Of a stretch of 64,000 bases of DNA, positions 1 to 13,600 are shown one piece after another. Source of the DNA: Pelodera strongyloides (Eukaryota; Nematoda; Chromadorea; Rhabditida; Rhabditidae); NCBI GenBank assembly GCA_036852015.1, contig JAANDG010000349.1:89644-153643 (forward strand), read 5' to 3'. The notes under the pieces were generated by a model that saw only the letters and a program-made list of their open reading frames with translations, did no database searches and was not told the origin of the DNA. Both the position numbers and the translations under genes were made by a program. The stretch's first letter is position 1. Every line of letters starts with the position of its first letter.

Positions 1-91
1 GAATTATCCATTGAAGTTTATTGATAGTCATCTTTGCTGTAAATTTAGTAGGATCACTAGAAGTGATAGAATTCTTGTTTTCTGGAGATCT

Positions 92-346
92 TTAGAGTGA
101 TAATTGATGCTTTCTTCCGTAAATTACCTTATTGTAACATTCAGCAAATCCAAAAATGTGAGTCAATGGAATGCAGAATGTAAGTATGCCTTTTCTATTC
201 TTAGTGTATTTATTTATTTTATAATTCATGATATCCTTTGTTTCTAAAATCCAACCAAAAGTATTTTGTTTATTCATTGTTGAACTATAAGTGAGAAGTC
301 CCTTCATGAGTGAAGCTCTTCCAGGATCAATGAAAAACAAATCCAA
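92..346 (-). pseudogene. Polinton-associated hypothetical protein, fragment
   Basis: An 84-codon open frame that starts against the 5' end of the polymerase piece on the opposite strand. It contains an IPLTHIFGFAECYNKVIYG-like stretch. I recall similar wording from uncharacterised proteins that sit near polymerase B and integrase genes in invertebrate Polinton-like elements, but I cannot verify this here. No known catalytic motif or membrane segment is visible. It has no proper start context and is probably a truncated piece of a longer element gene brought in by rearrangement. The function is unknown; a structural (capsid-related) role is only a guess. Confidence 0.4.
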
Positions 347-355
347 CTCAGTATT

Positions 356-1729
356 TTGAATATTTCGATGAATGAAGTAAGCAAATCACAAATTCGGAAG
401 TACATTGAAAATCTTAATAGTCAAGGAAAAGGATGTATTCTAGAAGTGGACTTGGAATATCCAAATGAGTTGCATCATAAGCATAATGAGTTTCCACTTT
501 GTCCCGAAATAAGAGACTTTGGTAATGGAATTAAAAAGTTGTGTAATACTTTAGAGGATAAAAACAATTATGTAATTCATTATCAAAACCTACTACAAGC
601 ACTAGATCTTGGAATGAAATTGAAGAAAATCAAAAGAGTCTTGACATTTGATGAGAGTGACTGGCTTGCTTCTTACATTGATCTAAATACCAATCTTCGT
701 AAAAAAGCTAAAAACGATTTCTTCAAACTTATGAATAATTCTGTTTTTGGTAAGACAATGGAGAATGTTCGCAATAGAGTTGATGTGAAATTAATATTTT
801 CTGGTGAAACTGAATTAATGAAAAACGGAGAAACTCATTACATTTCGAAGAAGGATAGAATAACTAAGTTAGCTAAGAAACCTAACTTCAATAGGAATAT
901 AATAATAAACAAAGAATTAAATCTTGTTGAAATGGCAACAACTAAAATAGTTCTTGATAAGCCTATTTATGTTGGATTTGCTATCTTGGAGCTTAGTAAA
1001 TGGCTGATGTATGATTTTCATTATAATGTTATGAAGAAGAAATACAATCTTAATGTGAAGTTGTGTTATCAGGACACAGATTCTCTTATTTATGAAATTA
1101 TTACTTCCGACTTATACGAAGATATTCAGAATGATCAAAATATAAAAGAATATTTCGATTTCAGTGAATATCCGGAATGCCATCCTTTGTATAATGTTAA
1201 AAATAAAAAAGTAGTTGGCAAATTCAAAGATGAATTAAATGGTTTGATAATGGAAGAACTTGTAGCCTTGAAACCCAAACAATATGCATATAAAATTGCT
1301 GAAGAAACACGTGAAAACTTCATAGAATACTACAAGAAGAGAATTCAGGAAGAAAAAGAAAATCCGAAACTTTCAAAGGTACCCAAACCTGGAGAAGAGA
1401 ATAAAAAGAGTAAAGGAATAAAGAAAAATGTTGTAAAATCATTGAATGTTGAAGAATTTAGAGAAAGTCTATTCAATAAAACAATTGTTAGAAAGAAACA
1501 ATATTGTATTCGAAGCATCAAACAACAGCTATATACTCAAGAACAGGAGAAAGTTGTGTTTGACAATGAAGGTACTGCAGCAAAATTACTACATTTCAAA
1601 CGAATTATCATTCCTAATTCATATGATACAAATGCTTATGGATTTAATCCCCTTTCAAAGGATATCCTAAAGAATCTGCAAGCGTTCACTTTAGTGAAGA
1701 AGAGAAAGAATAACATCCCGGAAAGTTGA
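356..1729 (+). pseudogene. Protein-primed DNA polymerase B, C-terminal palm and thumb part (Polinton)
   Basis: The open frame runs about 457 codons; the first ATG is at 368, and a TGA lies in frame upstream at 311. Polymerase B landmarks appear in order: a motif A-like stretch (VDLEYPNELHHK, near residue 32), motif B (KLMNNSVFGKTMEN, near residue 124) and the catalytic motif C (YQDTDSL, near residue 237) with the metal-binding aspartates intact. Full Polinton polymerases are roughly 1,000 residues or more and carry an N-terminal 3'-5' exonuclease domain; that domain is absent here. In an intact element the enzyme replicates the element from a terminal protein primer. The catalytic palm is uninterrupted, so decay is recent, but the truncation makes this copy unlikely to work alone. 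The C-terminal part is Lys/Glu-rich. Confidence 0.8.
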
Positions 1730-2023
1730 ATATTCTAGTAGTTTCAAAAGTAGCAAACAGTAATAACCACAATGATGTGTATTGAACTCTTGTATTTGAA
1801 ATGTTGACAACTCGATGACTGATTTTTTATTTTCCTCTTTTGAGGCTTTCAAATACTCTTGAAGTTCTAATGGAGGATCTAAACCGAAGGAATCAAAATA
1901 ATAAATCTTCTTATTATTCTTGGAGTAACATACCCAATGAGTACCTTTATTATTAGAAGAATCTAGATTGACAATACCTACTTCTCTTTCTTTAATTCCT
2001 TGTGTTGGTAAAGTGTCTCTCAT
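1691..2023 (-). pseudogene. Adenovirus-like cysteine protease (Polinton PRO), C-terminal part
   Basis: A 110-codon frame converging on, and overlapping by 39 bp, the 3' end of the polymerase frame. The order of catalytic landmarks fits the Ulp1/adenain (C48/C5) fold: His in GTHWVCYS, the acidic residue in YYFDSFG, Gln in FQIQEF and the nucleophile Cys in HHCGYYC. Polinton proteases of this type are thought to mature the element's structural proteins. It is shorter than typical copies (about 150-200 residues), so the N-terminus is probably missing or lies in another frame. The tail-to-tail arrangement with polymerase B supports a common element origin. Confidence 0.75.
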
Positions 2024-2203
2024 AAGTGTCTCTCTTTTATGTGTGCGTAATAAATTATTATTATTATTATAAAGATTCCTCTGAAATTCTTGATTTCTAA
2101 TAATTTTACCAAAGGAAGGAGATCTATATTTGTTAATGGTTTCAGGTCTTTTGAGAATTTCATTTATTGAGCATTATTTTTATTCAAAATGTTAGCGCAA
2201 TAT

Positions 2204-2261
2204 TTCGACCATTTCGACCACTGGATTTCGACCATATTTTTTATAACGCACTTTTCGACCA
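2204..2261 (+). repeat. Short interspersed TTCGACCA repeats
   Basis: Four copies of TTCGACCA occur at 2204, 2213, 2227 and 2254 with unequal spacing. They lie just beyond the protease frame and may belong to an element end or a decayed satellite. No further copies were seen close by. Confidence 0.6.
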
Positions 2262-3857
2262 TTTCCCCATTTTTGAAAATTGTTGAAAATGACACATTTT
2301 TGAAGAGTTAAGACACAAAATCAATGAAAATAAGCCTTAAAATGGCTGAAAATGTAGAAATGGAGTATGGGCGAAAAGGTGCGCTAGAACGGTATTCTAT
2401 CTATTATTGTTGTTGCACATTTCTCAATGTAGATGTCGTTTACTGTCATTAGACAGCTTATGGAGGCCTACGGACAAAACATTCCTGTAGGCGCGTAAAA
2501 CCACAAACAATAGTACACGAGTATCCGAAGAGGAATTGTACATACTGTACGGTACTGAAATGGAGAGTAGTAAACGAAGACAAAATTCGCATTTAGGACT
2601 GCTTGAGTTATTAGTGCAATAAAGAGTTATTTTAATTTTATAACACTACTTATGCATTTAAAATATAAAACAGTTAATTTATTATATTGGTATTAAGTTC
2701 AATGTGAAAATTTATAATAATAATTTATTACGTACACATAAAATTCATGGGAAATTATTGGAAACGGTACTAATAGCCCACGAATAGTGTAGTGTAAGCA
2801 GATGAGCGATGTTGGTTTTCGTGATTCTGACTGCCAATACAGGGCAGGAGGCAACATTTACTTGAGAATTAATAAAACGAATAAAATAAATTGAATAATA
2901 AAATATGGGTGCAAATTAAAAATGTAAGCGGGCTTATTGGATTGGATGTCTGCTCGAAAAAAAAATAATTGCCGAACATGCAATTACCAAATATATAATG
3001 TGTTTTGCCAATGACAGAATAATTGCTTCGTTACGCAATATGCAGGCAGCAAAGTGCGGTAGAAACGTTCTTATCATAGTTATTCAATATAACTAGTGAA
3101 TACTGCTTAATTTCTTCAATGTAAGTATAGGGTTCTTTTCTTTCGGTTAGAGGAACGCCCAACCATTGCAACCACTCTGAGATTTTCAATTAGTGCAGTT
3201 TTTGGAGTATAGAAACAACAACGAATCAACGTGTGAAATTTTCTCAGAATTCCAGCAGAACTAAAATTTTCAGCTTCGATTTTTATGTACTTTTTTTGTG
3301 GGAACACGTACGGCCCGATTTGGAAATATTTGCCACATTATAAACGTAAGAAGGTTCGATTAGAATGCAAGCAAATGTAGTGTGACTTTGATCATGGACT
3401 TATATACTTACGTCATTATCATAAGCCCGACACATAATTTTGGTGTAAACCAAGCTCGGAATTGTCAGTAAATCACATGACATATTGTTCAATAAACATT
3501 TGACATTTATTAAACATTACAACGAAAGGCCACCTGCCCAGGAAGTAGCGTAAACTCAAAAATAGTCAACACCTGAAATAGCGTGGGCAGCAATATACAA
3601 TTTCTTCCTGTAACTAAAATTTATAAAAGCATCACATAGCGGAATAAATTCACAAGGTAAAATTAGTACGCATGTACGTAAATCGAAACATATAGAACAT
3701 ATAACTAGCTTCTGCCGCAATGTGTCTGGCATTCTGATGTTGTGGGATCTCAGTTTTGTGAAATCAAACAATCTCCGTAAATTAGATCCACAATTCGTTT
3801 ATCATTAACCACTTGCGGGAAAAAAACGATATGAGTGGGTTACCGTGAAAACAAACT
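2262..3857. other. Intergenic, no gene recognised
   Basis: AT-rich sequence with many stops in all frames. The short open frames here have no start context, splice signals or recognisable motif. It ends at the 3' side of the hydrolase gene. Confidence 0.6.
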
Positions 3858-3863
3858 TTTATT
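3858..3863 (-). terminator. Polyadenylation signal of the serine hydrolase gene
   Basis: AATAAA on the minus strand, 37 bases past the TGA stop of the hydrolase gene. The spacing is usual for a short nematode 3' UTR. Confidence 0.5.
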
Positions 3864-3900
3864 GTGAGGTAAGAACGTCTTTCTTGTATCTGGTCGATAT

Positions 3901-6900
3901 TCAATATTGTTTCTTTCGGTCCAAGGTTTCGTAAATAAAATTGCGTATTTTCTCGTATGACTGAGAACCCCAATCTCCCGGTTTGAGTCCATTGCGCACC
4001 AGTGCAATCACCAGATCACGTTCTTTGTCAACTTCAATAAACTGCTGCCCGTTTCCAACAAAAACGATTGCCCATTCCTAGAAAATAATGCTACAAATGT
4101 AGTAGGACTTATTTCTAACGAAGATCCAAACGTAATCTCAGATCATGTCAAAATCCGTAGAGTGTCTTCATATTGCTGCTTTATTTTTTGGACCACTATT
4201 CGAACATACTAATTTTTGTGCTTATTCTGAATCATACTTCTTCTTTGTTCGGTACCGGATGATAGAAGAATCCATGTCCGTATTTCTTTTCGTGAGCTAG
4301 ACAAATATCGAAGGCTGTGCCGTTCGGTTTAATCAGTTTTTCCCACTTTTCTTCCGGAATAATACCCGCCTGAATTGCAAGCACTCTCAACAATTGTGCA
4401 TTTTTATGTGAACCAAAATTATAGGAATTCACTGGTCTTGGAGGTGCGCCATTTGAATCAAACACTTCAACCGAATGTCTTTAAATTGTGAGTAGGTTTA
4501 ATAAAAGTTTTCAATGATTATTCAATAAAAGTTTTTCATATAAGACTGAATACCTCCCAGAATTGCCGAACAGTTTTAGCGAAGGCCCTCGGTGTTCCGA
4601 TCCCCATGCTACTTATAATGGGCAGTTGTTGGATTTCTGGATTGTTATACGGTACATTGTCCTACAAAATGTGAAGTTTTCTTTGAGCTGCACCGCATGA
4701 CACACAGTAAAACAAATATACTGGCGCATAACCACAAAAATGTCGTCATATGGAAGCGAGGTCCAAATCTGTCCCATGAATCTTGCACACAATTATTAAA
4801 GATGTGAAAATTAGTTCAAAAGCATTCACTTTATGTAGTGAATTTCACTTACCCTTCTCATCACAGATAGGAAATAAGGAAAATTCGCGGATATGTCAGC
4901 GAGTCCACCGTATTTCGCATGTGTGTGAATTATGTTAAGAAACCTGAAATTAAAAAATCTTAAACAATAGGTCTAATGATGAATACTGCACTTGAGCGAT
5001 TAATTCCTGGCTGCAAGCTCTTCTTACCTTAGCGGGTGGGCAATGTGCGCCATAAAGGACTGTGTGAGGGGAGGGTTAACAACCCTAGCCACCCTGTGAT
5101 GTTCTTCCTTAGGCAGTCCTATATAGAAGTCCTTATCTAAAAACCGGTTGATTTAGGGGAAAGTTGTGGCCTTTGATTAACACAGAAATAGTGAGTGAAC
5201 TGTGAACTTCAACTCTACTTATCATAACATGTTCGAACGTACCTCCCATTGAATTCTTTACCTCCTGCTCGACAAATTGCGAAATATTTCTTTGTTTTGG
5301 GTCAACTCTTCTGAAGAGTTCGTCGAGAAGAAATCCATATGTGAGAGCGTGGTATCCCAAATGCGTGCCCGCGGGCCACATTGGGGCTGACTGAAAACAT
5401 CGTCAGCCTGTACATCATCGCTAAAGGAAGACACGAAACGCAGCTTCGTTTCGAGCAACTCCCAATTGGCGACCACACCTACCGATATAAAAAAAATTCC
5501 TTGTGAATACGGCCAGACTAACATGCTCCTCCGGAAGCTGTTGTCGTTAATCTCCCTGCAGATTTCCCCACGAATGATCATCTTTGCTAACATTTAACCA
5601 TAAGATTAAAAAAAATCCGCCTCATTTCCTTGTATCTAACCTCTTCTATGATATTAGAGATAACATTTGGTTGGCTGGCCTCTTCAGGTGAGAATTCTCT
5701 GCTGAATTTAATCAATCCAGATCGATGGTCGAGCAATTCCCGAACTGTCAAATTTTCCTTATGGTGTTTTCCAAACTCTGGCCAGTAGAAGATGACCTAA
5801 ACGAACAAAATTTCGAAGTGCCCTCTTGGTGGGATAAACAATCAAAAATGCCGCCACGTATCGTGTAATTCTATATTTTCAGCAAATGTACCTCTTTATC
5901 ATAATTGACGTATCCCCGTGCTTCGAGCGCAGCAAAGCACAATCCGCCGAAGATTTTCGTTGATGAATAAAATACACCCAGGGTATTCTTCTTCCAGCTG
6001 GCGGCTGCTGTTCTAACAATAAAGTTGGGAATTTATATTTCAAGAGCTTCGAAAATCATAATTTGACAACTGATGCCTGCTGATTATTGTTTGCGTAAAT
6101 GTTTATGCGGACCCTGCATCAGAAAAAAAATGTTTCTATTAGGGTCACACAGTAAAAAAAGTGTGAAGCGTTCATTAGCGTGGGTTGAAGCTAAAGTGAA
6201 ATATCCCTCCTAATGAAATGGAGAACAACATAATGATCAATTTGGTGATGAAGTGGGCTATAAACACATAATGCAAGAACACGGTGGGTCGGATCCCGTC
6301 ACCGTTTCTAACTTTCTGGAACTTTTTTCAATGAAATTGCAATACTTTGGAAGATTCGCAAAAAAACTACAATCATTGCTCCACATTTTGTGCCATTTTG
6401 TGACTCGCATGCTTATCAACACTAAGGATTACCAGTTTGGAACCTTTCCACGATGTGTGAGGCAAGCTAATTGTTCTACGATGAATTCTAAATAAACTCG
6501 CGAAAAATGCGTATATTATTTGTATTATAATTATTGAGTATAAACCAACTTATCCGAATATCCCGCGTAAATGTCAACCACCAATTCTCCTTTATAAAGT
6601 ACGGACATAGCTACTCCCTCGGCTTCATCGCGGAGCATTTCGCTGAAGAACAATAACACCTTCACATTTGAAATTAATGTGTTGCTAACTGCTGTGTTGG
6701 AATGTGGAGAACAAATATGTCCTATAGATTTGCAATTTGACAATTAACATACAATAATCGTTTAACGTATGTTGATTTGACTGATACTTGCAATAAACAT
6801 ACGTAAATAATCGTTCTACTTCCTTGAAATCCTCAGCTACATTTCCTTGTGGCTCCAAAGGAATGTTCATTCCCGAGAATAAATACACAGTCACAGCTGC

Positions 6901-6936
6901 AAATACGACCAATTTCGAAATCGCTCTTGAAGTCAT
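3901..6936 (-). CDS. Secreted serine hydrolase of the beta-lactamase (LACT / class C) family
   Basis: Ten exons, roughly 455 residues. Exons (high to low coordinate): 6936-6803, 6642-6550, 6012-5892, 5796-5641, 5390-5243, 5136-5028, 4943-4853, 4661-4554, about 4465-4238, 4077-3901. The N-terminus (MTSRAISKLVVFAAVTVYLFSG) is a signal peptide or anchor. Exon 3 carries the SxxK catalytic motif (VFYSSTK; Ser nucleophile, Lys base). LLDHRSGL and GYHALTYGFLLDELFRR are typical of the LACT family, the latter holding the catalytic Tyr. The last exon has GNGQQFIEVDKERDLVI, matching the GNGGQ...PE-DLVV end of class C enzymes. The family hydrolyses esters or amides; the natural substrate in animals is mostly unknown. 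Phases close at every junction except exon 8/9, where no strong splice pair fits and the boundary is approximate. A long open frame at 5593-5391 lies in intron 4 and is not coding. Confidence 0.85.
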
Positions 6937-9900
6937 TTTGTGTTCTCTGTGTATGCAGTGGAAGATTTGTATTTTTGCTTGAAGCAGTGCGCAGAAGAAA
7001 TATAGTGTCCGTGTAATGTCCCTTCAGGAATAGGCAATGACTTTTCCCACAAACAGTATGTACTGCATGGTTAAGAAACCTGTGTGCTATCAGTTTTTTT
7101 ACAGATAACGAGTGTGGTAGTAAATAAATAGAGACTGTCTAAGTGTCTAGAAATAACTGTCATAGAGAAGCCTTTTCAGACGTCTGCGACTTAAGACGAT
7201 AAAATCTATTATCATAATTATGATTCAGTACGTTTATAATAATTGAATGTAGCGTAGTGATGAAACCACGCTTCCGTTGTAGTCAGTTGTCTTCATTTGG
7301 ATTGGATTTTAAAAGTAATTGGGCTTAACCTATTCATTAAGTAAAGTTCCGCGCAGTCAATCTCCAACCAATGCGGACGGAAAGAGCCTATAAGAAAACT
7401 TTAATGCCAGTGGATTAAACGATTACTTGTTGCCCGTTTCGATCACTACATAATCGAAAAGAAACGAATACCAACAAAGATATATTCCAGCTCTAATTGC
7501 ACGTCATATTCATCTAAACTTAAAGGCACAAATACTGTAAGAAAAGGCTTATGTGCTATTATTACAAACGTATTGATGAAATAACGTCCGTTATTACACG
7601 CAAATTTTTATATGGTTTGTTTCCATTATTGGATCCCCATGAAGTTTATTCTAGTGTGACATGTTTCCACCGTGGTTCCTTTCACATATTATTTTCACTG
7701 TGTACAAACACGGAGATAGAATCTCCGTGCGTCTGATTGTCATATATTTGACCAGATTGGAACATAAGATGAGGGACAACCTCAAGAAGCGATCCTTGAA
7801 TATATATCGCATTGGAATGCGTAATCGCATCTATTGTGCCCTATTTTGCATGTGTCATATCATGAATTATGTGATTTCAACAACAGCTAAACTGGGCGCG
7901 ACAATTTTCTGGTTACTTGCGCAAATGAAAGTTTCAATACATGTATAGTTGCTCGAAAGAACGGTTTTGTTATAGATGCCTAATTTGACACTCAGATTTG
8001 CTTAGGCCCCTAAGCTTTCTCAAATGTATATAAGCTCGGTAAAACAAGAAGGAGGGGAATCTTTGTGTGTGGACCGGTATGCGTGAGGCTCGAGAGTAGG
8101 TACTGCCCGGAGCTAATAAGGGTATATCCCTGCCCATAAAACAGTAAGCAAGAACCACGTGCTCTTTTAGCTCGAAAGATCAACCATTAGGGAATTTCAG
8201 ATTCCTGAAATTTAGGTACATTACTTCTAAATTGGGAGGTATTTGTTTTGAAAAGTTAATTTGTCGCCCGATTGAGCCCCCCGCTATGCAAAAATTAAAC
8301 AGGTGGCGTCACAACTTTCACTGATTTATATGCTAACTTATGTTTTACAAAAAACCAGTGTACTGAAGATGGTAACTGGTTCATAACCATGCCCCTCGTC
8401 TCTGTCACCCAGCTTGTCACACGTTAGGGCAAGTGTTCCGTCGTGTTATCCCTTTCTCCATCCAGCTATCAGTGTCGCATCTACTATTTAGTGGCATTGC
8501 ATTGTCGCATCCATGTGTGTATGTTCAACCAAGAATTGGGTCACTGGTTGGGTGAAAGTCAGCATTTTTGGATCGAATCTCTTTGTCGCTTTTATTCGGG
8601 TGGAAAGTTTTGTGAAAAAGGGAAAACATTGCCGTGTTAGCCGTGATTGCGAAAGGATAAACCCGAGTTCTTACTGACTTACTACAATTTGCTGAAGCAA
8701 TCAATCGAGTTTGGCGCTTCATATAGTTATGACGCCATTCTGATGTTTCAGCCATTATCCGTTATCCCTCATCTCTCAGCTAATTTACGCAGTATTATTA
8801 ATTGGCTCCGGTTTCCAATATATCCCACTGAAAGAATTCCACCCGCGATGCCATGTTCCCGATACTTGAAACTTGCTTTGAAAACTCAAATTCCAAAAAC
8901 ACGTTCTACACTTGAAATAACCAAGGATGTCTCGTCGGCAAAAATTTTGATATTTTCCTCGGAAATAAATGTACATAAGGCAACTATGCCTACAATTAGT
9001 ATTGGATGCTGATTGGCTGCACCCCATGTAAACAAATATCTGAATGCCTGCTTCATCGTATTGTCAAATGCAGGATGAGCAAAGTAAATGTAGCTTTTAG
9101 TATTTTGTGGAGAAGACTCTATGGCTTCAATTAAACTGAAGCATGGAAGCTAATTGCAACATCTGCTTCAATTCGTTCATGGAGTACCACTTTCGGGTTC
9201 ACATCCCACCCAAAAAAAGTAGATGTTCCGGCTAGCTCGTTTGCTCTTTTTCCACCCACTTCTCATTGGATATTGCGAGAATAAGCATGATCAAGTAAAT
9301 ACCCGTTCATAGCAAACTCGCGGAGATGAGCGCTAGCGATTATTACACAACCATTAGGTCTAGTTTAAACTTTAAAAATAAAAGGCACCATTTGTTTAAA
9401 AAAAAAACAATATGAAAAATATAAGCGAAAGGTTGAACCTGCGTCAAAAAAACACTAAATTATTTTTTAACATATCAAAGGCATTTGTACAGATATTCCA
9501 TTATCAGAGGTTCAAACAAATATGTGAGCCCGGCCCTCTTATGGTAATCAAACACAAGGAATGCGGATTTGAAGCTGGAAAAGACAGCTTTAGAAAATGG
9601 GCATGCAAATTTTACGAGCGCACGTTCCAACCAATTGGAGCGCTATCAGCCTGCGGGGATGCGTTTTTTGCCTTCCAAATCAGCCAAAAATATATGCGAG
9701 AATGTGTCTTGAGACGGACTTTTTAACACTGTAAATTGTATGTGGTTGAGAAGTTGAAGCAGGTGTACATGCTGTGTATATTAACAAAATAAAATGTACG
9801 CGACCAAAGAGAGCAGGGATTTGAACAAATTCTGAAACAAACAACGAATGCGGAAACCGGTCCAAACCGCCGAGTCCCATCTGTTTGAAACAAATTACCA

Positions 9901-10625
9901 CTAGAACGAGCAAACGTTTTCAAAAAGTGAAACTAAAGTAGAATGCAGGGATTTTCAGTACTATCTATGGGGGGATTAATATCACGTTGCACAACGAGCG
10001 ATGTCACTTGCTTCGCAAACGTAATTTTAAGAGAATCGAAAATAATTATTTTAGAAAAATTATGTGTCGCAAAGCAATGTTTTAGAAAATGGAACTGCTG
10101 CCAGACGAACTCGAGGAGATCCACTAATCCAGTAAGGTTCCCACACAAGTTTACGTGTAAAGATAAAGACCGTCTCGCCTCAGCTCGAAGTTTATTCACT
10201 TCTGTGGGAATTGCTAATATTTCTGAATTATGGTCACTAAACACATTGCACATTTGCAATATGTCCGTTGCAAAGACACCTTCCGCAGCTTAAGATCCTA
10301 AAGGAATTATGGTGTGGAAGGCCTTCTTAGTGTATTTTTATAACTCCATGTACACGTGATGTCTTTTTCATAAATTTCTATTAATTATGAAAATAACAAT
10401 TGCATTTCACGGAATTTCAAGTAGAATGAGTGGCAAGCTAGTTTGTGAACCACAAAGCCTGCTCGCATCAGTTCCACGTTCGAACACCTCCGAATATGTG
10501 CGGTACATTTGTGGAGCTGTTCCCCAGGGGAGGTCTGGCCCCGCCCCTTTCCTATGCCCGCAGGCTCACACCCCTTCAACTGACACTCGGCAAGACTGCA
10601 GACCAAAAGAAGGACTTATCCAGAA
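6937..10625. other. Intergenic space between two divergent genes
   Basis: Separates the start of the minus-strand hydrolase from the start of the plus-strand PAN/TSP1 gene. Open frames up to about 120 codons occur on both strands, but they overlap one another and show no domains, splice pattern or start context. About 100 bases before the PAN/TSP1 start the sequence turns GC-richer (around 10530-10600), which may mark its promoter. Confidence 0.55.
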
Positions 10626-13600
10626 ATGCGGTTCCTAGCCTTAGTATTCTTGGCGACTGTAGCCATCGCCCAGAGACCCTCACACAAGAAGATTGTCGTC
10701 GAGAATGGAGGTATTCATTTAATTACTGGCTTACATTTTGGTTTGAACCGTTGTTATTTATTAATTGTATTTTTTTGGTTGATCGTTTCTTGTTAGACAT
10801 CTCCGTATGTATTAGCGACATTCTGTGAACCCTGCAGCTCATATCTGTTTTCTTTGCTTGAATTGCTGAAAGACTTTAAAAAAATGAAGAAATGTATAAT
10901 ATGCAAATACTTATACACATAGATATACACATATATTCCACTGTAAGCATACGAGCACCAAGTAATCAATAAAACGATAAAGCATTTCATAGTCTATAGC
11001 AAAAAATTTAAAATTTAAAATTTAAAATTATGGTCAATATGCCGAACTGGTCACGTAAATAAGAAACATGCGCTGTGCAGGGCTAGCAAGCTTTAACGAT
11101 GTCCAAATGGCTTTTTTCGGTCTGGAACTGTTAAAATTCCATGTATTATTATGTAATTCCTTCTCTTAATCAACAATTCGAACGAGGGTGTTCGTTTCAC
11201 TTTCCGCCCTACTTCCTTTGCATTCGCCAGTTTTTGGACCGGCTCTTTTGTCAATTCCAGTTCTTCTCCGGTTGGCTAAAGAGTTAAAACTAAAGACGCC
11301 AGTTCCTATTTAAGTGACGATTGTATGTTCAAACAAATAAATGCAAGCAGAAAGTTGTCTTGTGAAAGCAAGCGTTTCTACACACTAAACCATACGTGGC
11401 TGATAATGAGAGCACTTTCTAATTTGGAACCCCGTCTTTTGAACTGAAATTCACCTAACTAATGGAACCACTAATTTAACCAGACCCAAAGAATAATGTG
11501 TTGCGGAAACTAGAATGTCATGTGTTGAGCTACTGTGTTCTCGTGATTGGATTGGATTTTAGATTTGATTTAGCTTATTTTGGTTTTCATCTTAAAAATA
11601 GACTAAGTAGCTAAAAGTGTTTCTGACCATGAGACTAAGCCACTTACCATAATTTTGGTTAAAAAAAACTCACTCCTACGCTTGTGTTGTACGATCGATT
11701 GATAAAAACGCGATACCCATCAACAGAGACGTTTTTGTGTCAGCGGCCTATATATCTCAGTGGCTATACGTAAGATAATGATCTCCTGGAGGGCAACAAT
11801 CATGTATATATTACTAAACTACACAATATTATCATATGTACTCAATTATGTACTCCTAATGGGCAAACCGAATTTGAGTACATTTGGAAACACCAATTCA
11901 TAGTCAAATGTAACCGACATCCTCATAAAAAGTTTACACTTAAACACAATTACTTCCTCTGAGCATACCTTCTTTTAACGTTTTTATGATTAATAATAAG
12001 TACGAAAAAAGTGAATATATGACATCGTCTTGTTTTCATCTATGTTGCCGGGGGCATACACTCTGACTTGTGAGAGTATAGTTTAAAGCTAACAAGCGTT
12101 CTTTGTAAAACTGAAGAACTATTCAGTAGTCTCAAGTACATACGGGGTATATGACGGGCGTTCACTTTTTGAGTGGACACGACCACCCTTTTTGATGTTC
12201 GTTGAAATTAACAAGAATGGCTATAAAACATGTTTGGTGAAATTCAAGGTCAAACTGTTGCAAAAACAACGGCACTCGGAACTTTACATTTGTGCTGATG
12301 CTTATTTAGTAATAAGAATATCAATAATATTTTGTAATACAGTACTTTTTTGCTATCAATACACGAATGTTGGATGTTAAAGGTTTTATTTCTAGCAATC
12401 TGTGAGAACAAGGCCTCGGCGTTCTTTGTACTGGATAACACTCAATTAACAGCGGGAGATAACGTCATTTACAAGGAATTCAGTGAGGATGAATGCCTAA
12501 AGACCTGCTCTAGCAACAGGGTCAGGTTTAAACTTAATTTTCCTTTCTGGTTGAAGTGTACTTTCGTAAATGACTGATAACATCTTTTTGAGTGGAATAA
12601 TTGTATGATTTCAAGCATATGTGCCCTTGCTTTTCGTATATGTAACTCGTTTCAGGATCCGTTTGGTCGTTCAATTCTATGCGCCTCTTTCGTGTACGAT
12701 CACGTTTCGTTCACTTGCACCATCTTCAAGGAAAAGAGCCGTCCAGAAGGAAAGGGAGAACCAACGACATCTGTCGGAAAGCGATACTTTGAAAAGTTCT
12801 GTCTCAATGGTACGTTTTCAATTTTCAATGATAAGAGTACTCTGTGTTGAGACGACCCACAAATTGGATAGCATAAACGCATTCCACTGATTATCTTTTC
12901 GGTATTTAATGCACTATGAAGACGGTTTGCTTAGTTATGGGATCCTTCCTTGTCTTGCAAGAAAAAATGCTCCGAGAGTCGGAGGGCGGCATCCTGGACT
13001 GAAAACCCTATAAGCTCTTATGTGGAGTGACCAGCCGTCATCTCCCGCTTGGTGATCCATGACTTGTGTAGCCGGTTTCTCCTCTCGTTCACCCAAACTC
13101 AACCCTGTTATGGAAACAAGGAAAACAGCTGCGAGTCATGGGATCGAAAATAGGGAGAATTTTATGATTCGGGAGGCGCATTAGTGGCCGTCGAAAACAC
13201 AATGCGTAAATAAACTTTAAGGAAAATGCTTTGCGTAGTAACGTATTCCATCAGCATGATATTGAAAGTGAAACTTAATGTTTTCAGAGGATCTGCCCAT
13301 TGAGTGCGCCGATGCTCAGTTTATTCGTGCGGATGATTCAGTTCTGGTTGGCTTTGCCAGCAAGGTTGAACTTGCTGACACTCTCGAGCAGTGCGTGGCC
13401 ACGTGTGTTAAGGATCCCACATGCAAGGTTGCTTTATCGTTTTGAATCTTTTGTAGGGCTTATTTCCTCAAAAATACATTTTTTTTTACAATCGGGAAGC
13501 TCGGGCTCATCTAGTGCGTAGTATGAATGTGGTACCAATGTCTGTTCTTGGAACATAATAACTGCTAACAACGTTTGTTTCAGTCGTCGATGTACTTTTA

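Larger units (their letters stand above)
1..2261. mobile_element. Polinton/Maverick-type DNA transposon, fragment
   Basis: Three element-type reading frames are packed together: a protein-primed DNA polymerase B fragment on the plus strand, an adenovirus-like cysteine protease on the minus strand meeting it tail to tail, and a further minus-strand fragment abutting the polymerase 5' end. Polymerase B plus an Ulp1/adenain-type protease is the hallmark gene pair of Polintons (Mavericks). No integrase, packaging ATPase or terminal inverted repeat is visible, and the left edge is cut by the window. The polymerase lacks its N-terminal half and sits directly against an unrelated frame, so this is a rearranged, probably dead remnant. 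The right limit is a guess, set at the end of a run of TTCGACCA repeats. Confidence 0.75.

Noticed and set aside
3116..3771. Open frames of 60-70 codons on the minus strand downstream of the hydrolase
   Set aside because: Located past the hydrolase stop and poly(A) signal, overlapping, and without any recognisable motif.
5391..5593. Long open frame on the minus strand between hydrolase exons 4 and 5
   Set aside because: Exon 4 (phase 0) joins directly to exon 5 at 5390 and restores the family pattern from IIEE to the PGT-like WPAGTHLGYHA. Including the segment would bring a stop in frame.
9412..9726. 104-codon open frame on the plus strand
   Set aside because: No domain, no start context, no splice pattern, and it overlaps other frames of similar length; consistent with chance.
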